DNA of 64,000 bases from Akebia trifoliata (Eukaryota > Streptophyta > Magnoliopsida > Ranunculales > Lardizabalaceae): positions 18,657,892 through 18,721,891 of the forward strand of contig CM030714.1 in NCBI GenBank assembly GCA_017979445.1, read 5' to 3'. The notes beneath the pieces were generated by a model. It had not been told where the DNA came from. It worked only from the letters and a program-made list of their open reading frames with translations, and did not search any database. The translations under genes and the position numbers were made by a program. Below, piece after piece: positions 34,621-44,805 of the stretch. Each line of letters opens with the position of its first letter. The first letter of the stretch is position 1.

Positions 34621-35150
34621 GGCCATCTTTGGCCGAATCAATTTTCCTGCTACCCAGTTCATTATGTCCTTTCTCAGCCCTTTGCATCTTTTTCAAAAAA
34701 AAAAATAAAAAAATAAAAAAAAATAATGCCTTTTTCTTTCTCAGCCCGATCACCTAACCTAGGGGAGGGAAAATCCGAACTACGTTTTGGTCTGATCCCA
34801 AAAATTTGGGGTACGTAGGCAACCTGAGAAGTTACTTCAGGCCCGACCACATCAAAATAAAAAAATAGATTCCCTGACAAGAAAAAAATCTAAAAAGAAA
34901 AAAATTCAAAAGAAAAAGAAATATCTTCAAAATAGGGAAGAAAATTCAAAGCAAAATAAAAGAAATGCCACACAAGGGGCATTTGGGTTTTGAGCCTCAA
35001 AATCCCTTTTACTTTATGCCTAGTCCCAAGCCTACCTATAAAAATCCTCCTAAGTACCGTGTGAAAAGGTCAAGGAGGGTAGTAGAACATGATCAGACAG
35101 CAATTCTAGAAGGTCAAATGAAAAGAAAAAGATAAAAAAATGATGAAGCC
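34621..35150 (+). other. Post-integrase region of element E
   Basis: A-rich runs at about 34693-34725 and 34880-34930, and a conserved GGGGTACGTAGGCAACCTGA at about 34808. The latter also occurs reversed at 56510-56530 in the other element. No frame is convincing. Confidence 0.5.
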
Positions 35151-35152
35151 TG

Positions 35153-35350
35153 CTAAGTTGAAAACCCGAAAAGGGCGACTTAGGCAAAAATTAAGGCAAG
35201 CTCGCAAAGTTGAAAATCTGAAAGGACAACTTTGGCAACAATCAGAGCCAAGAAAAAAGAAAAAGCTCGTTAGATCGAAAACCTGAAAAGGCGATCTAGG
35301 CAAAAGTTAGAGCAAGCTCGATAGATTGAAAACCTGAAAAGGCGATCTAG
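35153..35350 (+). repeat. Array of four stem-loops in the 3' region of element E
   Basis: Four units share an 8-base arm, a core AAAACCYGAAARGG and the complementary arm. Arms are CTAAGTTG/CGACTTAG (35153-35183), CAAAGTTG/CAACTTTG (35205-35234), TTAGATCG/CGATCTAG (35270-35299) and ATAGATTG/CGATCTAG (35321-35350). Inside the core, CCC/GGG, TCT/GGA and CCT/AGG can form a short inner helix closed by a GAAA-type loop. Arms vary between units, yet both sides change together. Protein frames crossing the array contain stops. Function is unknown; an RNA structure used for packaging, dimerisation or stability is one inference. Confidence 0.8.
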
Positions 35351-36132
35351 GCAAAAGTTAGAGCGACAAAGAAAAACAGAAGAAAATCCTAAGTTGAGAG
35401 TAGTTCGAGCTGAAACATCAGAAGTCCGAATAATCAAGTTCAATACTCAAATTAAACCAGGCATAGATTCAGAAGCCACAAGTATCTTATCTACGATCGA
35501 TCTGAAAATTCTTACTTCCCCAAGTGAACCAATGGAGAGAAGGGTGAATTCTAGGATGAATCTCAAAAGGAAATATTTTGTTCTCTTGAGCCTGACTCAA
35601 AATCTTCAATAAAATTAATCAAAATTAAAAGTTGGATCTTTATTGCGCTTGTGGTAATCGAATATTTCAAACCTTCATACAAGGGGCATTTTTCTTTTTC
35701 CTCTAAATTATGTAATTTCCCTCCTTATACCAGGGGCATTTTTTAATGATGTGTTCAATTATTTTCAATGCCATGTTTATTGTCCAACTAGGGACATTTT
35801 GTTTTTGGAGCAATGTTAATCTTAAAAACCTCAAACTTAAGGTTACCCTTTTGATAACAGTTCTTCAAAAAAACTCTTGAGGTTCAAAAGAAATAAAAAC
35901 TCAGGTTTTAAATTCATAAAACTTTTGAATAAATCCTTGAGGTTCAAACAAAAGCACTTCGGATCTCACATTTGACTGTGTCCAGAGATCAACTAATATG
36001 GTATTCCCAGATCCAATCATTCTTGGATTCGATCATTTCTCTTCCAGATTCAGTCTTCCAGATTTATTCAATTCACTCTGATCAGTCTTTTCCAAATTCA
36101 TTCATTCTTTCCCAAAAGTCCTTCATTCCTTC
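35351..36132 (+). other. Non-coding 3' region of element E
   Basis: Shared with 55262-55990 of the other element. Contains the twice-repeated phrase AGGGGCATTTT (about 35680 and 35732) and TTGAGGTTCAAA words. A 72-codon frame at 35394-35612 shows no domain. Confidence 0.55.
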
Positions 36133-36556
36133 GCCAATTTTGCTCAGTTGTCGCCAAGGGTTATCTTGGATTTTGCTCAGTTACCGCCAAGGGTTAGCTT
36201 GGATTTTGCTCAGTTGCCGCCAAGGGTTATCTTGGATTTTGCTCAGTTGACCCTTGGATTTTGCTCAGTTGCCGCCAAGGGTTAGCTTGGATTTTGCTCA
36301 GTTGTCGCCAAGGGTTGTCTTGGATTTTGCTCAGTTTCCGCCAAGGGTTAGCTTGGATTTTGCTCAGTTGCCGCCAAGGGTTAACTTGGATTTTACTCAG
36401 TTGCCGCCAAGGGTTATCTTTGATTTTGCTCAGTTGCCGCCAAGGGTTAACTTGGATTTTGCTCAGTTGCCGCCAAGGGTTATCTTGGATTTTGCTCAAT
36501 TTCCGCCAAGGGTTATCTTGGATTTTGCTCAGTTACCGACGAGGGTTTACTCGGAA
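36133..36556 (+). repeat. 33-bp minisatellite of element E, about 13 units
   Basis: Unit GATTTTGCTCAGTTGCCGCC followed by AAGGGTTATCTTG; one unit near 36243 is truncated. Each unit contains CCAAG and CTTGG six bases apart. The period is 11 codons, so several frames stay open on both strands; these are not genes. Tat-lineage elements are known for tandem arrays in this position. Positions 36557-36906 continue as untranslated sequence. Confidence 0.92.
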
Positions 36557-36906
36557 TTATGATCAATTTATGCTCAATTATGCTCAGTTTATGTCTAATT
36601 TATATTCACTTTGCGCTTAGATTTTACTCAAATTTACCTCAAATTTTTGAGTCCACACACTTGCACAGTTGTTACATCAGTCAAGGAGAATTTTTTAAAA
36701 ATTCAAGGATCTGACGTTACCAGTGAGAGCTCGCGCTCAAGGACCTGACAACCTTTTAGTTCGGGGAGAGTTTACGCTCAAGGATCCGAACGCCCAGACG
36801 AATTGCTAAATCAGACTGCAAAATGAACTGTCACTAGCTTTGGCATTCGGATATCGCACTATCTACCGAAATAGATTTGCTATCTAGTTTACTTCAACCC
36901 TCTGCC

Positions 36907-36919
36907 AAAGAGGGGCATC
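36907..36919 (+). other. Polypurine tract of element E
   Basis: AAAGAGGGGCATC directly before the 3' LTR start TGTAGACACC. The same tract, reversed, is at 53839-53851. Confidence 0.88.
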
Positions 36920-38548
36920 TGTAGACACCCCATTTTTGCACTCTCCTGATTAATCAACTCGTCAACCCGATCGCAAAGGTTCCCAATGATGGATGTTTAT
37001 TCCAATGCTTCATTTTGTTACCAGATATGTTTCAGAAATCCGGATGAGGTATCTCGAACTGACAAAACTTAGAAACCACGCTACGCTAGGTAAATACGAC
37101 CCCAGAAACATAGAAATCATCATCTTGCAAACCAAAAAGAAGCTTTACGATAAAAATCACTAAAAATGATCAAATTATCAAAATACCCCTAACATCAAAA
37201 CAACCCTAGAGCCTACATTACGCTTAGAAAAACCCATTCAAACACATAAAACAACAAATCGAAACCAAATAAATCATTTCGCCAATTTTCACAAAATTCG
37301 ACAAAATTATGAAAATACCCCTCATAAAATTCACGACCATTTCACACAAAAAAATTTCATAAATGACAAAAACCAACATTCCCATTGAATTCCTTACGAA
37401 AAACTGATTCCAAAACATCCTGGAACATTGAAAAACGACTTAAAACGTAAAAAATCCTCTCCAAGGGCAAAATGGTAATTTCACAATTTTAATAATTAAA
37501 AATTTCAAAATTAATAAATAAATCATTAAATAATATAAAGTGAAACATTAATGAAATTAATTATAAAATTTAAACCAAAAAATTGATCAATCAGGTTTTT
37601 AAGAAAAATTGTTGATGGTTCGCAAGATATTTCTTTAATGACCCCTCCATTTGGGGGTCCAAAGAATCAAAGATATAATAGAGGGGGGTTCTCCAAAAAT
37701 TTAAAGTCAATCAAGCAAGACTAAAGTCAAGATATTAAAGTCAATCAAATAAGACTAAAGTCAAAATTAAAGTCAATTAAATAAGACTAAAGTCAAAACC
37801 CTAAATCAAAACCCTAATCTAAACTAATTAAGTCAATCTCATAAGACTAAAGTCAAAACCCTAAAACCCTAAAGACTAAGTCAAAACCCTAATTGAAACC
37901 CTAAAAGAAACCCTAATCAAACCCTAATACTTCTAAAAACTTTATAAATAGGAGCCTCCACACCCTATTTTCGTATCAAAGAAAAAATCCTAGAAAAAGT
38001 AGGTGAAGAAGCCTCCACAACCTCCCCAAAACCCTAGTTTTGGAGCCCCAACTCCTTCCCTAACACCCCTACTCCGATTTTAGTCTAAAAAACACCCAAA
38101 AATCTCTCAAAAACATCTCAAAAATTCACAACAAATTCGAAGCACCCAGATCCAAGAAGGAGATACCTTACCTCGGAGATTAGAAATCAGATCCGGAGAT
38201 AGAACGAAGTGAGGAATACGGTACAAGGAACCGTTTTCACCAGATCTGAGGGAATATCACTTTTGCAGATCGAAGGTAAGATTTTTCATTATTTTTTAAT
38301 CTAGGTTTGTCATTAGCGATGTATATTTATTTGGGATAAGTAGAGACCGGCAATGGCCGGGCGGGGTTGGTGCCTAACACCTTCCAACCCCGTAACATGA
38401 TCCCCGGATTCAGATTTTCTATAGTAGATTAGTTCATTATCCGTTTTAGAGTCAGTTTGGTTCCTAGACCACAATAACTAGGTGGCGACTCCCAAACCTC
38501 AAGGGTCAAAAGCGGATCCGCGCACCCCGCGGATCGAGGGCGCTTTCA
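36920..38548 (+). repeat. 3' LTR of Tat element E
   Basis: 1629 bp, TGTAGACACC to GGGCGCTTTCA, collinear with 28875-30516 apart from a short deletion in the AGTCAA array and scattered substitutions. Confidence 0.95.
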
Positions 38549-39048
38549 CCTTCCATTTGGCTTCGAGGTGGTGATGGTTGTATTATTCATATTTCCTCTC
38601 TAAACTTGATATGAGACTTAGCCATCTGTCTCATTAATGACATTAGCTGTGCTATTAGGTCAGTGGTTTGATCAAAACGTGTCTTGTCTCTATTACGTTT
38701 CGACCTCTGCCTCGTCCACTCCTCTCGCTTATGTTCATCTGTATTAAGGCACTTATCAAAAGAAGGCCAAAACTGCTTTTACGCAACCAAGAATTACTAC
38801 CGCAGCCTGGAACTTAGTAATGGACTCCATTTCCATTACTAACAGAACAAACCTAGAATCCTATCCTAGGCTTACTAGGCTCTATAGACATCTAGATACA
38901 GAAAAACTCATAATTCCAATACGAAATTATTAATGAGCTCGGATACCGAATTCCTAGTGACACTCTATGATTATCGCTTTAATATATGTGGTATCAGCCA
39001 ATTCTCTAAAACATAGCAGATCTGTATCCCATACGGATCTAATGCTAT
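38549..39048 (-). pseudogene. 5' interior of the outer element: leader and gag start
   Basis: Minus-strand sequence between primer site and the nested insertion. A frame near 38600-38720 reads TTDLIAQLMSLMRQMA with Arg-rich residues before it, like the N-terminal part of plant Ty3/gypsy gag. It continues beyond the nested element at 28874. The start codon cannot be fixed. Confidence 0.45.
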
Positions 39049-39060
39049 GCTCTGATACCA
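39049..39060 (-). other. Primer-binding site of the outer element (initiator tRNA-Met)
   Basis: On the minus strand TGGTATCAGAGC follows the LTR end after two bases. This is the standard plant site complementary to initiator tRNA-Met. Confidence 0.93.
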
Positions 39061-39062
39061 TC

Positions 39063-42000
39063 TGTGGCGTCCCGCCGAACGCTAACACAAATCCCCATGT
39101 CAGATCTCGAGGTATTATGTAACACCTCAAAATTTCAGCATGATCTCCTCTGTTTATGTTAGCATTCCAAGGCGTTCAACCTGCACCTAATAAACGACAT
39201 ACAATCCTGCATACATATACAAAATATAATACTAGCGGAAGCTTATATACGTCTAATATCGTACAAAAATCAAAGTGCGGAAGAAGAAGTTTATATACAC
39301 GATTATACAGGAATTTCTCACTCTAACAAAATTCCTAACGCTCAAAATAGGATCCATAAAACTACCTGGAGGAACTGACACCACTAGGGGTAATAACCCC
39401 AATACTCACCAGGTAATGGACTCTGGTCGTCTATCTGACCCACCAGATAGTCCTCACTCGCTGGTTCTATGCCCGTCTCGTCAACTGCAGGCTCTGAAGC
39501 TAAAAAAAATAGGAAGGAACGGGTAAGTAACAATGGTTACCAAGTAAGGAATAACACAATTTCTGCCAATAACCCCTCCTAACATGAACGAATAAGCATA
39601 CTAAATCATTTTAACAATATAAAATTTTACAGAATAAACTACGATTAACTGGTACATATAGCCAGGGATGAACAACTAAATATTTTAAAACTCACATTAC
39701 ATCGATCAGCAGTACTCACTATAACATTCTCTTTTTATACAAATCTAATTGATCAAATGGAAATAATAAACATGGATTTCATTTTATATATCAAAATAAG
39801 CAACAGATACATAATACACAATGGTGGAGTATTGAAATTAAAGAGTTGGGATTCACGACTGGATCGCTCACAGTCGGGACATAATGTTACAATTCTTCTC
39901 TGGTTTTTAGTTCCTGATTTTGTGGCCGGTCGCTGTACTTACCACACTTGGTTGACCATTTATCCGGCTCAGGCTGGCCGTTTGACGTGACCGTAAGCAA
40001 TGGGTTTCTTTTCGATGTGTCAGAACGTTCGACTACTATAGATTGTTAGTGATCACTGACTAATCATCTTCGTCTATGCTTAGCAGGCGTACATGTGATT
40101 CCCAAATATACAAACCATTCGTATACGACCACCTTTACATTATAAGTTCACTGGTAAAGATAGAGAGGAATAAACCCGGATTCCAGTTGTGACTCCATTC
40201 TCATACGCGTCCCATACCACGTATGAGCTTGGTGGTCCCTACCGTACATCCCAGGATAGTACACCACTCCGGATGATATGACGCACTATCCCTTCAGGCA
40301 TTCACAAACTCTTTAATAGCTCACAAAATAGCTACATATATATATTATTTTCATTTGAAAACAAAAGAGAAATTAACAATACAAGATTGAGAATGGATAT
40401 CCAGTTTCCTACCATGCAAGTGTGGCCACCCGGCCTAAAATAAATAACAAAATGGAATCGTAAAGAGCACCTCGTGCTAATAGAAAGTAAATAAACATGC
40501 AACCAGTAATATTATCCCTGGATATCTGTTCACCAACCTACACACAACACAACAACGTAAAATGCAGACATCACCCCTCGGGTGTGACTCTGACATTTTA
40601 CCGTTTCATACCCTTTTTTCCTTTTTTCGATTTTTACAATTTTCAATCTCTTCAATAAAATATCCATTTTCTGATATTCATCAACTCAATATGAGTTCAT
40701 TGAATATTAAATCACATTTTTCAAATATAAAATTTATTTATATTAATAATATTGAAAAAGAATACAAATTTCATATCAAAACGGGGTCCGAGTAGTGCAC
40801 AAGACCCAATTTATGGAAATAACCCGTTAAATTATCCTACCCGTGTATGATTTGATTAAAAATACAATTAAACATATCAAACATGCAATTTCTGGCGTGA
40901 ATTTTTAAATAACAAAAGAATTCTATAATTTGAAAATACATCCAAAATTTTTTCGATAAAATCCTAAATGCAATTTTCAAAATCTACGATGACTAATAGA
41001 AATTGAGAGTTCCTTACAATCTCTAGGTGAAAGGATCGAAGCAAGTGCGTGAAAATCGAGGTAATCGGCACGGAAATCTAGATGGACCGAACTACGAAGT
41101 GGCTGATTTTTGAATCTGGCCTAGTGGTTTTGAAGATTTCGACACCGTCGTCCTTTCTCTCTTCTGCGACGGAGGACGATTTTACCTCGAAACCGATGAA
41201 ATTTGAGGTCGAAGTTTTCGAAATCCACGTATATACGTACGGCTGATTTTTGACGATACGGGTTGAAAAAGACGAGAAAACGGAAGGAATTTGATAGGGT
41301 TATGTAGAGAATGAGGCTGCGGACGTTTCTTCCTTCTACGTCGGAAGACGATTTGACCCCGAAACGGACGAAATCCGAGGTCAAAGTTTCGAAATTTCCG
41401 TATATAAATACGGTTAATTTTTGACGATATTGGATGAAAAAGAAAGTGAAATGGAAAGAAGTTGGGTGGGTTTTGTAGAGAACGCAGCTGCGGATCTTTT
41501 TCTCTTCTGCGACGATCGTCGAAAGTGGACTGTTTGCGAGGGATCTGAGGTGGAAGATCGGAAGAAAAAACGAATTTTTTTGTTTATTATCGCGGCTGTA
41601 TGAACGAGTTTGGGGAGGATGAGATAAAAAAAAATTAAAATATTATTTATATAAAATTTGGGACGAATTCGGCATTTTGTCAATTATTTTGATCGACGAT
41701 AACTTGACCGTCTGGACTCCAAAACTGACAAATGAATATTCTATTTTGCCTAATTTTTCGTTTCGGATCTAATGGTATAGTCAATTTCTACATATTATGT
41801 TTTCATCAAAAATTTGAATTTTTGGCCTGAGGTGACCCCTAAACTTAATGTCATTTTCGTTTTTGACGATAATTCGACTTCCTGATATCCAAAAATGATA
41901 AATAAATAGTCCATGTTCAATAATTTTTTGTTACGAACCCAATGGTATGATCGAATCTTAACAATTATTTCTCTAACAAAAAGTCACTATTTTAGCCTGG

Positions 42001-42236
42001 TCCGACCCGGTAATAGAGGATTTTGCAACTTTTATATTCAGACTCGCATTTGAGCATGCTTACCCGCTAAACTATGTTTTTCGATCATTTTGAATCCAAT
42101 TGTGAGGTCAGATTCCATTAAAAATAATCAGAAATATCCTAAAATTTTACCCCTAAGTCCCACTTTTAAGATTTTCTTAAAATTCTACTATTTATTTTTT
42201 TCCTCGAGATACAAATTGAAAATTTGGGGTTTTACA
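39063..42236 (-). repeat. 5' LTR of the outer element
   Basis: 3174 bp; minus-strand ends TGTAAAACCCC and GACGCCACA, with the primer site next to the latter. 171-bp repeat units lie around 41120-41560. The right flank 42237-42241 is the target duplication GTTTA. Confidence 0.95.
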
Positions 42237-42241
42237 GTTTA

Positions 42242-42510
42242 GGTCCATATAAATGGGTGTTCCGTCAGTCCATATAACCCAATCTCAACATACATACATA
42301 AGTAAGTAAGTATATGTATGTATGCCTTAATTATCGCTTTTCGTTAGACAATCCTCTGTTTCATTTGCATCCCTTAATATATTACACACAAGGTTATCCC
42401 CCTAACAAACTCTCTTAAATTTACGAGCTTTTTACATTTCATGGCAAAACTTAATTTTAACATTTTGTTTTTTTTTCTTTATTTCCTTGTATTAAAATAA
42501 ATTATTTATT
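42242..42510. other. No recognisable gene
   Basis: AT-rich flank of the retrotransposon nest with GTAAGTAAGTATATGTATGTATG-type low-complexity sequence near 42302. Nothing else is seen. Confidence 0.4.
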
Positions 42511-42552
42511 AATGCTATAATAGTAGCGAATTTTAACTTTTTTGAGGTTGTG
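42511..42552 (-). repeat. CACTA-like terminus, copy 1
   Basis: On the minus strand CACAACCTCAAAAAAG, then AATTCGCTACTATTATAGC. It aligns over about 42 bases with the second copy at 44360-44401 at roughly 85% identity. The first bases are CACAA instead of CACTA, so this copy is degenerate. Confidence 0.45.
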
Positions 42553-44357
42553 CACGATGGATCGACCAATAAAGAGAGGCTTCATTTCAGAGAAAGAATT
42601 ATAAAAGAAAAAACTATTATAAATTACTAATATTTCAGATGGATTAAGATACTAAACAACACACTCAAACCTTTTTAGCACTTACCAATGTGCTAATGCA
42701 TTAGACCACACTAGCTGAAATAAAATAAAATATTTAAACAATTGATTGGAGAAACAAGATTCATTACAAGCACACAAGGCATCGTGCATACTGCACATGG
42801 CAACTCTATGAGAGCCAATTGAGGCCTCTAAAGTCTCCACAACAACCTCCATCACAAGCATACAAGGTAAACTACCCATTGCCTTCTCCCTTACTTCAAC
42901 ACAAGAATAATCAAGCAAATAACAACCTACTTAGGACAGAAACAGTTGCTGAGAGACTCAACTACAGACCACCAAACCATCTATGAACGCATCGTTGTCT
43001 TCACCTTATCCCAATTACAGTGGAGTCACTCGGTCATCTACACACTAGAAAGGGAAATGGGTAGTACCACTATTGCCAACATTAGCTGGATCTATTTCCA
43101 AATTATTTGAAAATAACATTGGTCCACACTAGTGTTTATCACAGTCCATTTCCATCCTGTATTGTACGTCTCCACATCCATAACACAAGCTTCCTTTAAT
43201 TTGAAGTTAATAGACCACTTACACAGATAAATTAACAAACCACTTACGCAGGTAAATTTAGCTAATGTTAACATTAGCATTTATGATATTAGATTCATTA
43301 AGATGAACTTTAAGTTAAAATCAAGAATCATTTTGCATTAATCCACATCAGCATGTATGATATTAGTCCAGACTCCAAAATACATCCAAATAACAAAGAC
43401 ATGGAGGCCTCATTAGTTTATCCAAGCCAATAGCCACAGTTGACATTGAAACATCAACATGGTATTATGACTCACAAACTCAACCAACATAATATTTAAA
43501 ATGCAAATTTAACAGAATGGATGGGGAACATAGGAAATTTTAAATTTATAAACATTTATAAACATCAACAGATCTACCAGTTTTAGACTTCATTGATATT
43601 TTTATCAAGTTGAACAGAAAAAAAAATAGAAGTAGAACTTGAAAGTACATTAAATCTATCAAAGTTATATAAGTAGAAAGTGAAACATCAACATCATGTA
43701 ACTCAAGATGAGTCGATTATCAGATCAGGTTTACTTCAGAGTTCAGATAAAGCAAGAAGTGTAGAAAACAAGTGTTAATTAATCGATTTTCTGGATAAAA
43801 TCTCTACAGTTGGTTCAAAAAATTGCATTCATCTCGAAATGAATTAGCAACACCAATGTAACACAAAATGATTTTTTAGGAGTTTTTTTAAGGGTTTTTG
43901 AGAGAGACAGACTTACAAATGAGATTTGGAGTCGTTTGATCGGTGGCACTGATAAGTGAGCTTCAATTCTTAGGGTTTCCGACTTGATCTCTGATTTCTT
44001 CTTCGATTTGAGCTCTGAGAGACTAAAAATCCATTGATGAAGTGAAAAGAGTTTGTTTGGTGAGAGAGATTGAGAGATCGTTTGATGAGTAAGATTGAGA
44101 TCGTTTTCCCTCTCGATCGCTCGGTGTTCGATTGAAATGGTTGATCGAACCAAATCGAAATGGGAGTTCTTCTTGCGTAACCAGACTCGTTTTCCCTGAG
44201 ATAGCTGAGAAGGAAGTCTGTTGGATGTTTTAATTTTTTTTTATTAAAAAAAAAAAATTCGGTGGTTTGTCGGGCTCAGGCTGTCGAATATTTTTTATTG
44301 GGCTTAAATATGTGTTTTGGGCCTGCGAAAATAAACGTGAGACTTGGGCTGTCGAAT
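42553..44357. other. Segment between two CACTA-like termini
   Basis: No transposase is visible. Several minus-strand frames (42682-42918, 43092-43280 and 43815-44153) lack recognisable domains. Reading leftward from the terminus at 44401 there is a GGCCCAAAACAC promoter-like word, then a CT-rich 5'UTR-like stretch at 43900-44170, as in many plant genes or gene-carrying transposons. No exon could be identified. Confidence 0.35.
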
Positions 44358-44359
44358 TT

Positions 44360-44401
44360 AACGCTATAATAATAACGAATTTTTGCTTTTTTGAGGTAGT
44401 G
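44360..44401 (-). repeat. CACTA-like terminus, copy 2
   Basis: On the minus strand CACTACCTCAAAAAAGC, then ATTCGTTATTATTATAGCG. A CACTA start with adjoining TATAGCG words is typical of plant CACTA transposons. It has the same orientation as the copy at 42511-42552, so the two do not form one element's inverted ends. No opposite end was found. Confidence 0.55.
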
Positions 44402-44805
44402 TTTATTTTAGGTTTTTCCATTTTCGTTTAACTAATTCTTTTGCAAAGCCAAGCAAATTATTATTTGAAAGAATTTTACATTACTCTTTTTTGGGATAAG
44501 TTAACTAGCTATCTGACACATATGCCACTAGTCCTTTTGAGGATTCTAGAAATGGCTTTCCACTTATTCTTTCAGATAGTTTTGAATATCATTCATTTGA
44601 ATGTAAGAAATATGAGTTGGCAACTCCTTTTGTATTATTATTTAGATATTTAATAAATAGAAATTTCAATATCTTTAAGTTAACCTCAACTCTTGAACTG
44701 GGATTTCATTAAATTATTTTTATCTAGAAAAGAAATAAATTCATAGATTTTTATGACGAATCATCGAAAATAATTAATTTGTTAATTTATTTTAAATAAT
44801 TCTTT
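44402..44805. other. Upstream flank of the FAR1-like pseudogene
   Basis: AT-rich, with a 70-codon frame at 44441-44653 that has no known motif. The sequence TATGACGAATCATCGAAAA near 44750 also occurs at about 10648, suggesting a shared repeat. Confidence 0.35.

Larger units (their letters stand above)
28875..38548 (+). mobile_element. Tat-lineage retrotransposon E, internally deleted, nested
   Basis: 9674 bp on the plus strand inside the outer element. Both LTRs, primer site and polypurine tract are present. Flanks are CCTTT (28870-28874) and CCTTC (38549-38553), a 4-of-5 target duplication. The LTR start TGTAGACACC, tRNA-Arg-type primer site, AAGAGGGGCATC tract and long repeat-bearing 3' untranslated part mark the Tat/Ogre branch of Ty3/gypsy. 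Only the distal part of integrase remains; protease, reverse transcriptase and RNase H are missing. The element at 52112-63323 has the same reduced layout, so the deletion is ancestral to both. Confidence 0.93.
22727..42236 (-). mobile_element. Ty3/gypsy LTR retrotransposon, host of a nested element
   Basis: A complete but decayed element on the minus strand. 5' LTR is 39063-42236 and 3' LTR 22727-25896. The target duplication GTTTA is perfect (22722-22726 and 42237-42241). The primer-binding site matches the initiator tRNA-Met type and the polypurine tract is GGGGGGAGAA. The native interior is only about 3.5 kb (25897-28874 plus 38549-39062) and shows decayed gag but no protease, reverse transcriptase or integrase. 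A 9.7-kb Tat element occupies 28875-38548. Very long LTRs, tRNA-Met primer and a CCHC gag point to the Del/Tekay-like branch of Ty3/gypsy; that lineage call is tentative. The first part of the two LTRs differs at several percent of sites by eye, so the insertion is not recent. Confidence 0.95.

Noticed and set aside
36227..36620. Open frames of 90-119 codons in three registers
   Set aside because: Same cause: the shorter 33-bp array of element E in its 3' untranslated region.
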